Assembly (NCBI GenBank): GCA_035501735.1
Contig: DATJVR010000012.1
Coordinates: forward strand, 1-64,000
DNA length: 64,000 nt
Direction of reading: 5' to 3'
DNA from: PNAI01 sp035501735
GTDB lineage: Bacteria > Pseudomonadota > Alphaproteobacteria > Rhizobiales > Xanthobacteraceae
In this document: positions 42,319 to 50,532 of the stretch, in pieces
How positions within the stretch are numbered: the first letter of the stretch is position 1
Layout of the letters: each line of letters opens with the position of its first letter
Position numbers and translations under genes: made by a program
The notes under the pieces: generated by a model
What the model was told of the DNA's origin: nothing
Databases searched by the model: none
The model's input: only the letters and a program-made list of their open reading frames with translations

Positions 42319-44601
42319 TCAATTGCCCGGCTGCAAATCCTCCGCCCGCGGCCTTGCGTCACCAGCGGACGGACTATGGATGATCGACGGCAACGCGACG
42401 AACTCCGGCCGTCCCGCGATAGGCGCCCACGGACGGTTGCTTTCCGTCGGTCGCGCAACGGTGACCTGCCACCGATCGCCGATCCGCCGCAACGCGACCG
42501 CACCATTGGTCCGCCATACACTGCGGTCGATCACGATGGCCGCACAGCCGGGCGGTGCCGTGCGCGGTGACACCACGACCACCGCCCGCCGGCAATCTTC
42601 CTCAAATGCTGCCGGTCCGCGCGCCAGTGCGATCAGTCCGCCTTTGCCAAGCCGCCCGATGCATCCGGCATTGTCGCATGTCATGCCTTGCAGGAGAGAG
42701 GGATCGTTGGGCAGCCGCGCATCGCCGTCGGCTTTGAGCCACTCCTGAACGGCGAAATTATCGCGTCCGAGTTGGGCAACAGCCAACCGTCCGTCGCTTC
42801 CGCGCACGGCGACCGCCTGCGCATCGGCTGACACGAGCACATCCGGCTGGGGCGTGAGCGCCGCCCAGACACTCCCAGCGATGAGCAGCACCGCCCCGCA
42901 CCGGCGCAACGGCGTCTTGAGCAGACAGAGTACGACCAGTCCTGCGGTGACGACCAGCAGCGGGCCGGTATCGAAGGCTGCAATGCGCCCCACAGCGCCG
43001 GGCAAATGGGCAACCCACAACGCGACCGTTATCATCCACTCGATGCCCTCGCCCATCAGCCGCCAAAGCGGTCCATCGAGCCCAAACGGAATCAAAACCA
43101 GCGCCAACAAGCCTGCCGGCATCACCACAACGGATACGATCGGCATGGCGAGCAAGTTCGCCACCACGCCATAGGGCGCGATCCGATGGAAATGGAAAGC
43201 CGCGTAAGGCGTGGTCGCTAAGCCGGCCACCAGCGACGCCAGCACGAGCGCCAGCACTTCGCGCCCGCCCCACAACGCCACGCGCACCCCAAGCGAAGTA
43301 TTGGCGCCTGCGATCATCCACGGCAGACCGCGTTGGTAAGCCGCGATCAGCGCAAGCGTTGCCGCAAACGACATCTGGAAACTCGGATGCACGACCGCCT
43401 CTGGCGCGATCAGCAGCACCGCCAAGGCCGCGACTGCAAGCGTCCGCAGCGTCAGCGCGGCCCGGTCCACCATCACGCCGATCAGAACAACGGCCGTCAT
43501 GATGTATGAGCGTTGCGTCGCAACCTCCGCGCCGGACAGCACGAGATAGAACGTCGCCGCGAGCAGCGCCGCGAAGGCCGCCCATTTCTTGATCGGCTTA
43601 CGGCTCGCATATCCGGGCACCAGCGCAAGCAAGGCACGCACAATGAAGAACACCACGCCTGCCACCACCGCCATGTGGTAGCCCGAGATCGACAGTACAT
43701 GCGCGAGGCTCGACACATACATCGCGTCGTTCACCGGCCCCGAGATGGCGTCGCGCTTGCCCGTAATCAGCGCCGACGCGATTGAGCCCTCGTCTCCTTC
43801 GATGACCGTCCGAATGCGTCCGTCGATCGCGTCACGCAATCCTTCAATCGCCGCCATCGCGTGCAGCAAACGGCCGGGTGACGCCGGCGGCTCGATGATC
43901 TTGATCGCGCCCAGCACGTATCCGCTTGCGCCGATGCGCTGAAAATACAGGTCGCGCGCGAAGTCGTAGCCGCCCGGTCGCAATGGCGCGAGCGGCGGGC
44001 TCAAGCGCGCCTTGAGCGCCACATAGGAGCCGACCGGCGGGGCGGTACCCTTGCGCACCGACAGCCGCACGCGTTCGGGTGTTTCATCGAGACGCCCACC
44101 CTCGATTTTGAGCGCGCGCACCACGATGCGATCCGAACGCTCGCGCTCCTCGCGCACTTCGACGAAGCCGGCGATCTCCACTCCGCTGGCTGCGTGATGC
44201 AGCACCGGATGCGCAATCAGATATGTCTTCAGCGACGCTGCCGTGAAACCGACGGCAATCGCCGCCAGGCCAAGCACGACCGGAAGCGCGATCGCCTGTT
44301 TTCGAAGGAGGATGGCGCCCGCAATGAAACCGAGTGACAACGCAAACGCGGCCCATAACTTCGGCTCTTGCGCGGCGGTGAAATAGATGACGATGCCGAA
44401 GCCGAAGGCGACCGGCAGCCACGGCATGAGACGACCCGGACCGGTATCGGCAATCACCCAATTCTTGATTTGGTCGCGGGCCGCATCGGCATGATCGAGC
44501 CACGGCCAGATCAGCGTGCGACGCCAATGCGCTGCTGGTCCGCCCGCAAATCTATTGGGCGGCCAGCCGTCGGCCCGGCCCCTGCGCTCCCACTCGACCA
44601 T
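42319..44601 (-). CDS. comEC: ComEC/Rec2-family DNA uptake channel protein
   Basis: About 760 residues. Several N-terminal membrane segments around a soluble OB-like DUF4131 region (VEIAGFVEVREERERSDRIV to GGYDFARDLYFQRIGASGYV), then the Competence domain with about eight membrane segments, including HVLSISGYHMAVVAGVVFF and HPSFQMSFAATLAL. ComEC carries single-stranded DNA into the cytoplasm in natural transformation. The C-terminal about 160 residues (from PQPDVLVSADAQAVAVRG) match the place of the metallo-beta-lactamase domain but show no HxHxDH metal motif. ATG at 44601; it converges on lexA with an 11-base gap. Confidence 0.92.
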   Translation of the reverse strand: MVEWERRGRADGWPPNRFAGGPAAHWRRTLIWPWLDHADAARDQIKNWVIADTGPGRLMPWLPVAFGFGIVIYFTAAQEPKLWAAFALSLGFIAGAILLRKQAIALPVVLGLAAIAVGFTAASLKTYLIAHPVLHHAASGVEIAGFVEVREERERSDRIVVRALKIEGGRLDETPERVRLSVRKGTAPPVGSYVALKARLSPPLAPLRPGGYDFARDLYFQRIGASGYVLGAIKIIEPPASPGRLLHAMAAIEGLRDAIDGRIRTVIEGDEGSIASALITGKRDAISGPVNDAMYVSSLAHVLSISGYHMAVVAGVVFFIVRALLALVPGYASRKPIKKWAAFAALLAATFYLVLSGAEVATQRSYIMTAVVLIGVMVDRAALTLRTLAVAALAVLLIAPEAVVHPSFQMSFAATLALIAAYQRGLPWMIAGANTSLGVRVALWGGREVLALVLASLVAGLATTPYAAFHFHRIAPYGVVANLLAMPIVSVVVMPAGLLALVLIPFGLDGPLWRLMGEGIEWMITVALWVAHLPGAVGRIAAFDTGPLLVVTAGLVVLCLLKTPLRRCGAVLLIAGSVWAALTPQPDVLVSADAQAVAVRGSDGRLAVAQLGRDNFAVQEWLKADGDARLPNDPSLLQGMTCDNAGCIGRLGKGGLIALARGPAAFEEDCRRAVVVVSPRTAPPGCAAIVIDRSVWRTNGAVALRRIGDRWQVTVARPTESNRPWAPIAGRPEFVALPSIIHSPSAGDARPRAEDLQPGN

Positions 44602-44703
44602 GGCGCGCGCCCCCAATGCGCGCTACGCGTGCAATAGGGCCATGCTACACGAGCCGGCTTTGCCGTCGGGATCAGACTTGCGTGATGCCCACAGCTGTGG
44701 ACA

Positions 44704-46380
44704 TCAACTTCCGCGCACCTTCGCCCAGGTATCGCGCAGGCCGATGGTGCGGTTGAACACCGGCCTGCCGGGCGCGGAATCCGCATCGCGACAAAAATAC
44801 CCCTGTCGCTCGAACTGGACCGCCGCATCGGAATTATCGGCGACCAACGCCGGCTCGAGTTTGCAGTCTCGCAAGACTTCAAGCGAATTGGGATTGAGCG
44901 CTGCCGCGATATCGCCGTCCGCATCGGGCGCCCGCTCGAACAAATCATGATAAAGCCGGACCTCGGCATTCATCGCGTCCACCGCCGCAACCCAATGCAA
45001 CGTTGCTTTCACCTTGCGGCCGTCCGGCGCGTCGCCGCCCTTCGTGGCTGGATCATATGTGCAGCGCAGTTCGATCACTTCGCCCTTTTCGTTTTTTGTC
45101 ACTGCACGGCAGGTGATGAAATACGCATAACGCAGACGAACCTCGCTACCAGGCGATAGGCGGAAAAATTTCTTCGGCGGGTTTTCCATGAAATCTTCCT
45201 GCTCGATGAAGATTTCGCGCCCAAAGCGTATCTGCCGCTTGCCCGCCGCCGGATCTTCAGGATGATTTACCACGTCGAGCTCTTCGGTCTTTCCTTCCGG
45301 ATAATTCTCGATCACGACTTTCAACGGCCGCAACACCGCCATCCGCCGCATCGCGGTCTTGTTCAAAAGTTCGCGCACCGAATGCTCGAACATTTGCGGT
45401 TCGACCACGCTGTTCGCCTTGGCCACGCCCGTGCGCCGCACGAAGTCGCGGATAGCAGCTGGCGGCACGCCGCGCCGCCGCAATCCCGCAAGCGTCGGCA
45501 TGCGCGGATCGTCCCAGCCTTTGACATGGCCGTCGCGCACCAGTCCGACCAACACGCGCTTTGACAGCACCGTATTCTTGATCAGCAGCTTGGCGAATTC
45601 GTACTGCCGTGGCCGCGACGGCACGGGCAGATGCTCGATCAGCCAATCGTACAGCGGTCGGTGATCCTCGAATTCGAGCGTGCAGATCGAATGGGTGATC
45701 CCCTCGATCGCATCCGACTGCCCGTGCGCGTAATCGTAGCTTGGATAGATCGACCATTTCGTGCCGGTGCGCGGGTGGCTCGCGTGCAGGATGCGGTAGA
45801 GCACGGGATCGCGCAGGTTGATGTTGCCGGAAGCCATGTCGATCTTGGCGCGCAGCACCCGCGCGCCATTGGGGAATTCGCCCGCACGCATGCGCCGGAA
45901 CAGATCCAGATTGTCCTCGACCGCTCTATCGCGAAACGGGCTGTTCTTGCCCGGCTCGGTGAGCGTCCCGCGCATCGCCCGCATCTGCTCCTGCGTCTGG
46001 TCATCCACATAGGCATACCCGGCGCGGATCAGATGCTCGGCCCATTCATAGAGCTGCTCGAAATAATCCGACGCGTGATAGAGATGCTTGCCCCAATCGA
46101 AGCCGAGCCACCGCACATCGCGTTCGATCGCGTCGATATATTCCTGCTCTTCCTTGATGGGATTGGTGTCGTCGAACCGCAAATGGCACCGGCCGCCGAA
46201 CTCGGCCGCCAAGCCGAAATTGAGACAGATCGATTTGGCGTGACCGATGTGCAGATAGCCGTTCGGTTCCGGCGGAAAGCGGGTAACGACCGTCTTCACG
46301 CGCTTGGCGTCCAAGTCCGCCTGCACGATATCGCGGATGAAATCGCGTCCCGTTTCGAGTGTCGCCGCTTCTTCTGTCAT
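44704..46380 (-). CDS. glnS: Glutaminyl-tRNA synthetase
   Basis: A 558-residue class I synthetase that charges tRNA-Gln directly. FPPEPNGYLHIGHAKS carries the HIGH motif and LSKRVLVGLV the KMSKS-like motif. The block HLRFDDTNPIKEEQEYIDAIERDV and the two C-terminal beta-barrels are those of GlnRS rather than GluRS, and the length matches E. coli GlnS (554). Most alphaproteobacteria make Gln-tRNA by GluRS mischarging and GatCAB, so the presence of GlnS is notable. It is divergent from gltX, with 142 bases between. Confidence 0.95.
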   Translation of the reverse strand: MTEEAATLETGRDFIRDIVQADLDAKRVKTVVTRFPPEPNGYLHIGHAKSICLNFGLAAEFGGRCHLRFDDTNPIKEEQEYIDAIERDVRWLGFDWGKHLYHASDYFEQLYEWAEHLIRAGYAYVDDQTQEQMRAMRGTLTEPGKNSPFRDRAVEDNLDLFRRMRAGEFPNGARVLRAKIDMASGNINLRDPVLYRILHASHPRTGTKWSIYPSYDYAHGQSDAIEGITHSICTLEFEDHRPLYDWLIEHLPVPSRPRQYEFAKLLIKNTVLSKRVLVGLVRDGHVKGWDDPRMPTLAGLRRRGVPPAAIRDFVRRTGVAKANSVVEPQMFEHSVRELLNKTAMRRMAVLRPLKVVIENYPEGKTEELDVVNHPEDPAAGKRQIRFGREIFIEQEDFMENPPKKFFRLSPGSEVRLRYAYFITCRAVTKNEKGEVIELRCTYDPATKGGDAPDGRKVKATLHWVAAVDAMNAEVRLYHDLFERAPDADGDIAAALNPNSLEVLRDCKLEPALVADNSDAAVQFERQGYFCRDADSAPGRPVFNRTIGLRDTWAKVRGS

Positions 46381-46522
46381 GGTGCCTCGAATACTGATTC
46401 CGCGACCGTTATTGCCCTAGTTTGAGCCAAAGTTCACTGTGAATTGCGCTCACTTTTTCGCCCGTGACTATGGTACATGGTCCGCAAATTCAACGGCACC
46501 GTCCTCGTACGAACATGGCCTC
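46381..46522. promoter_or_regulatory. Divergent glnS/gltX intergenic region
   Basis: This gap of 142 bases must serve both synthetase genes. It contains TTCAC-T-GTGAA at 46433-46443, a perfect 5-base inverted repeat with a 1-base centre, near the middle. No clear T-box-like or other conserved RNA structure is seen. The promoters are not placed. Confidence 0.3.
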
Positions 46523-47950
46523 ATGACTGAACCCGTTGTCGCGCGCTTTGCCCCCTCCCCCACCGGCTTCCTCCACATCGGCGGGGCCCGCACCGCGCTG
46601 TTCAACTGGCTATATGCGCGCGGGCGCAACGGCAAGATGCTGCTGCGCATCGAGGACACCGACCGCGAACGTTCCACCAAAGCCGCCATCGACGCCATAC
46701 TCGATGGCTTGACCTGGCTCGGCATTCAATGGGACGGCGAGACGATCTATCAGTTTTCCCGCTCAGCGCGGCATCGCGAAGTCGCCGAGCAGCTGTTGGC
46801 CGCCGGCCGTGCCTATTATTGTTATGCGTCCACCGAGGAGCTCGCCGAAATGCGCGAGGCGGCGCGCCGCGAGGGCCGCTCCAAGCTTTACGACGGCCGC
46901 TGGCGCGACCGCGATCCGAAAGATGCACCGATCGGCATCAAACCCGCCATCCGCATCAAGGCCCCGACCAGCGGCGAGACCGCCATCGACGATCAGGTGC
47001 AGGGTCGCGTCACTTGGCAGAACGAGAACCTTGACGATTTCGTCCTGCTGCGTTCCGACGGCACCCCGACCTACATGCTTGCGGTGGTGGTCGACGATCA
47101 CGACATGGGCATTACCCACATCATCCGCGGCGACGATCATCTCAACAACGCCGCGCGGCAGAAGCAGATCTACGACGCGCTTGGCTGGAACGTCCCGGTG
47201 ATGGCCCATATTCCGCTCATCCACGGGCCGGACGGATCGAAACTTTCCAAACGCCACGGCGCGCTCGGCATCGACGCCTATCGCGCCATGGGTTATCTGC
47301 CGGCGGCACTTCGCAACTATCTTGTACGCCTCGGCTGGTCGCACGGCGACCAGGAAATTTTCTCCACTGAGGAAATGATCCAGTATTTCGATCTGCCGCA
47401 GATCGGCCGATCGGCCGCACGCTTCGATTTTGCCAAGCTCGAAAGCCTCAACGCTCATTACATCCGCCAGACCCCGGACGCCGAGCTCGTCACCGCCGTC
47501 GAGCAGCTGCTTCCGCATATCGCAGCCGGCGCCGATATCGCCAAGAAGCTCGATTCGACCATGCGTGAGAAACTGTCAGCCGCCCTGCCCAGTCTCAAGG
47601 AACGCGCAAAAACCCTCGTCGAGCTGATCGACGGCGCCTCCTTCATCTGGGCCGACCGCCCGCTTAAGCTCGATGAGAAGGCCGAAGCGCTGCTATCGGC
47701 CGAAGCGCGCACGCTGCTCGGCAATCTCACCAGGGAGCTTTCCACCGTCGAGCCTTGGGGCGCCGAAGCGACCGAACGCACCGTGCGCGCCTTTGCCGAA
47801 CGACTGGGTCTGAAGCTCGGCGCCGTCGCGCAGCCTCTGCGAGCAGCCGTGACGGGCCGGACAACCTCGCCCGGGATTTTTGAAGTGCTGGCGGTGCTTG
47901 GCCGTGCCGAAAGCCTGGCGCGGCTGTCCGATCAGGCCGCTCCCGGGTGA
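46523..47950 (+). CDS. gltX: Glutamyl-tRNA synthetase
   Basis: A 475-residue class I synthetase. ARFAPSPTGFLHIGGARTALFNWLYAR with HIGG, LLRIEDTDRERSTKAAIDAIL, and KLSKRHGA (KMSKS-like) are standard GluRS. C-terminal anticodon-binding helices from about residue 330. Whether it is discriminating (Glu tRNA only) or also charges tRNA-Gln cannot be read here; the presence of glnS next door would favour a discriminating one. ATG at 46523; the frame opens earlier, but that part has no family similarity. gltA follows 145 bases downstream. Confidence 0.96.
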   Translation: MTEPVVARFAPSPTGFLHIGGARTALFNWLYARGRNGKMLLRIEDTDRERSTKAAIDAILDGLTWLGIQWDGETIYQFSRSARHREVAEQLLAAGRAYYCYASTEELAEMREAARREGRSKLYDGRWRDRDPKDAPIGIKPAIRIKAPTSGETAIDDQVQGRVTWQNENLDDFVLLRSDGTPTYMLAVVVDDHDMGITHIIRGDDHLNNAARQKQIYDALGWNVPVMAHIPLIHGPDGSKLSKRHGALGIDAYRAMGYLPAALRNYLVRLGWSHGDQEIFSTEEMIQYFDLPQIGRSAARFDFAKLESLNAHYIRQTPDAELVTAVEQLLPHIAAGADIAKKLDSTMREKLSAALPSLKERAKTLVELIDGASFIWADRPLKLDEKAEALLSAEARTLLGNLTRELSTVEPWGAEATERTVRAFAERLGLKLGAVAQPLRAAVTGRTTSPGIFEVLAVLGRAESLARLSDQAAPG

Positions 47951-48095
47951 TAGCCAAGCTATTGCCTGCACATCTTGCAGTGCACACTTGAATGGGATAC
48001 CCAGACAGGACCTGAACCACGGTGAGCCTGCCAGGCTCGAAACGCAGATTTTTCGACCGTCACAAGGCGCGACGCTCACCAGCGAGGGCTCGATC

Positions 48096-49406
48096 ATGGA
48101 CGCCAAGACCGGCCACAACATCAAGACCGCGAAGCTGACGGTCGGCGACAAGAATTGGTCGTTCCCGGTTTACGAGGGCACGATTGGCCCCGACGTTATC
48201 GATATCGCCAAGCTCTACGCCGAAACCGGCATGTTCACCTACGATCCCGGCTACACCTCCACCGGCGCCTGCGAATCGAAAATCACCTACATCGACGGCG
48301 AGCAAGGCATCTTGCTCTATCGCGGCATCCCGATCGAGCAACTCGCCGAGCATGGCGACTTCCTGGAGACTTGTTATCTCCTTCTGTACGGCGAACTGCC
48401 GACCGCGACCCAAAAAGCCGATTTCGACTATCGCGTGACCCGCCACACGATGGTCCATGAGCAGATGAGCCGCTTCTTTCAAGGTTTCCGGCGCGATGCC
48501 CATCCGATGGCGGTGATGACCGGCTGCGTCGGCGCGCTGTCGGCCTTCTATCACGACTCCACCGACATTTCGGACCCGCATCAGCGCATGGTGGCGTCGA
48601 TCCGCATGATCGCCAAGATGCCGACGCTCGCCGCCATGGCCTACAAGTACAATATCGGCCAGCCGTTCGTTTATCCGAAGAACGAGCTCGATTATTCGAC
48701 CAATTTTCTCCGCATGTGCTTTGCGGTGCCCTGCGAGGAGTACAAGCCGAATCCGGTTCTGGCGCGCGCCATGGACCGGATTTTCATTCTGCATGCCGAT
48801 CACGAGCAGAATGCATCCACCTCGACCGTACGGCTCGCGGGCTCGACCGGCGCCAATCCCTTCGCCTGTGTCGCGGCCGGCATTGCCGCGCTCTGGGGTC
48901 CCGCGCACGGCGGCGCCAACGAAGCCGCATTGCGCATGCTGGGAGAAATCGGCAAGCCCGAACGCATCCCCGAATACATCAAGCGCGCCAAGGACAAGAA
49001 TGACTCTTTCCGCCTGATGGGTTTTGGCCACCGCGTCTACAAGAACTACGACCCGCGCGCGAAAATCATGCAGAAGACCTGCCACGAGGTCTTGAGCGAG
49101 CTCGGCCACCGCGATGATCCGTTGCTGCAGGTCGCGCTCGAACTCGAGCGCGTCGCGCTGCACGATGAATATTTCCTGGAGAAGAAGCTCTACCCGAACA
49201 TCGATTTCTATTCGGGCATCACGCTCAAGGCCATGGGCTTCCCCACCACCATGTTCACGGTGCTGTTCACGCTCGCCCGTACGGTCGGCTGGATCGCCCA
49301 GTGGAAGGAAATGATCGAGGATCCGAACCAGAAGATCGGTCGCCCGCGCCAGCTCTACACCGGCGCCTCACGCCGCGACTACGTGCCGATTTCGCGGCGG
49401 AAATAA
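48096..49406 (+). CDS. gltA: Citrate synthase (type II, hexameric)
   Basis: A 436-residue citrate synthase joining acetyl-CoA and oxaloacetate. N-terminal beta-rich domain (residues 1-60) typical of gram-negative, NADH-regulated forms, TYDPGYTSTGACESKITYIDGEQGILLYRG, then catalytic His in LHADHEQNASTSTVR and GPAHGGANEAAL, and GFGHRVYKNYDPRA with the catalytic Asp in NIDFYSGI. ATG at 48096 after GCGAGGGCT gives the standard length. It takes acetyl-CoA made by the pdh complex in this window. Confidence 0.97.
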   Translation: MDAKTGHNIKTAKLTVGDKNWSFPVYEGTIGPDVIDIAKLYAETGMFTYDPGYTSTGACESKITYIDGEQGILLYRGIPIEQLAEHGDFLETCYLLLYGELPTATQKADFDYRVTRHTMVHEQMSRFFQGFRRDAHPMAVMTGCVGALSAFYHDSTDISDPHQRMVASIRMIAKMPTLAAMAYKYNIGQPFVYPKNELDYSTNFLRMCFAVPCEEYKPNPVLARAMDRIFILHADHEQNASTSTVRLAGSTGANPFACVAAGIAALWGPAHGGANEAALRMLGEIGKPERIPEYIKRAKDKNDSFRLMGFGHRVYKNYDPRAKIMQKTCHEVLSELGHRDDPLLQVALELERVALHDEYFLEKKLYPNIDFYSGITLKAMGFPTTMFTVLFTLARTVGWIAQWKEMIEDPNQKIGRPRQLYTGASRRDYVPISRRK

Positions 49407-49412
49407 TTCGGA

Positions 49413-50456
49413 TTAGTTGACCCGTGCGCCGTTGCCGCGTTTCGCGGCAGTCGCGCCATCGTATGCCCAGGTCATATACGCGCCACCCCAGGTGAACCCG
49501 CCGCCGAACGCTGCCAGCAGCATGCGGTCACCGACCTTGAGCTTGCTTTCGTAGTCCCACAGGCAGAGCGGGATCGTCGCGGCGGTCGTGTTACCGTACT
49601 TCTGGATCGTGAGCATCACCTTATTCATCGGCAATCCGAGCCGTTCGGCCGTGGTCTCGATGATGCGCTTGTTGGCCTGGTGCGGCACTACCCAGTCGAT
49701 CATGTCGGCGCGCAGGTTGTTGCGTGCCATGATCTCGTGCGTGACCTCTGTCATGCCGGCCACCGCGAACTTATAGACAGCGGCGCCCTCCTGATAGACA
49801 GAGTGCAGACGCTTGGCCACGGTCTCCGCCGTCGGCGGCATGCGGCTCCCGCCGGCCGGTTGGTGAAGATGTTTCATCCCCGAGCCGTCGGAGCGCAGAA
49901 CCATATCCATGATGCCGTTGCCATCGCGACTCGGTTCCAGCAGCACGGCCGCGGCGCCGTCGCCGAAAATCACGCAGGTCGCGCGATCGGTGTAGTCGAC
50001 AATCGCCGACATTTTATCGGCGCCTACCACGATCACCTTGCTGAAGGTGCCGGCGGCGATGAACTGCCGTGCCACCGCCAACGCATAGATGAAACCCGAG
50101 CATGCCGCCTGCACATCGAAGCTGCCGATGTTGCGGATGCTGACCATGTCGCAGATCAGGTTGGCCGTGCACGGATGCACGAAATCCGGCGTCGTGGTCG
50201 CGCAGATAAGAAGCTCGACCTCCTCCGGCCTGGTGCCGGTCTTGCTGAGCAATCCGCGCACGGCCTCGGCCCCCATGTGCGATGTGCCGAGCCCTGCCCC
50301 CTTCAAGATGCGCCGTTCTTTGATTCCCGTGCGCTCGGTAATCCATTCGTCGCTGGTGTCGACCATGCGCGCGAGTTCGTGATTATCGAGGATGTAGTCC
50401 GGCACGTAGCCGTGCACGCCCATGATCGCCGCGCGGATCGGGTCTGGTACGGTCAA
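49413..50456 (-). CDS. fabH: 3-oxoacyl-ACP synthase III, Bacteroidota-like type
   Basis: A 347-residue KAS III, which starts fatty-acid chains from acetyl-CoA and malonyl-ACP. Catalytic triad intact: C119 in QAACSGF, H259 in VPHQANKRI, N289 in YGNTTA. It differs from the usual alphaproteobacterial FabH: it begins with VHGYVPDYILDNHELARMVDTSDEW, has TERTGIKERRIL..GLGTS, and carries a longer middle (HLHQPAGGSRMPP, VYQEGAAVYKFAV) that I recognise from Bacteroidota FabH. It is not in the plsX-fabH-ihfA context. TTG start at 50456 (in-frame TAG just upstream) with GGAG 10 bases before; ATG at 50423 would cut the first strand. Converges on gltA. Confidence 0.93.
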   Translation of the reverse strand: MTVPDPIRAAIMGVHGYVPDYILDNHELARMVDTSDEWITERTGIKERRILKGAGLGTSHMGAEAVRGLLSKTGTRPEEVELLICATTTPDFVHPCTANLICDMVSIRNIGSFDVQAACSGFIYALAVARQFIAAGTFSKVIVVGADKMSAIVDYTDRATCVIFGDGAAAVLLEPSRDGNGIMDMVLRSDGSGMKHLHQPAGGSRMPPTAETVAKRLHSVYQEGAAVYKFAVAGMTEVTHEIMARNNLRADMIDWVVPHQANKRIIETTAERLGLPMNKVMLTIQKYGNTTAATIPLCLWDYESKLKVGDRMLLAAFGGGFTWGGAYMTWAYDGATAAKRGNGARVN

Positions 50457-50485
50457 CGGCTTCTAACTCCAACATTTTGCCAATA

Positions 50486-50527
50486 AAAACAAAGGGGTAG
50501 AAACCGCGGCAAACCGGCGTCGGTTTC
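50486..50527 (-). terminator. Possible terminator between lpxB and fabH
   Basis: After the lpxB stop the minus-strand transcript forms a stem from GAAACCG (50527-50521) and CGGTTTC (50506-50500), with a competing inner stem because CGGTTT occurs twice. A U-rich stretch UUUGUUUUUAUU follows about 6 bases later. It could end the long envelope operon ahead of fabH. The distance to the U-run makes it imperfect. Confidence 0.35.
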
Positions 50528-50532
50528 CATAC

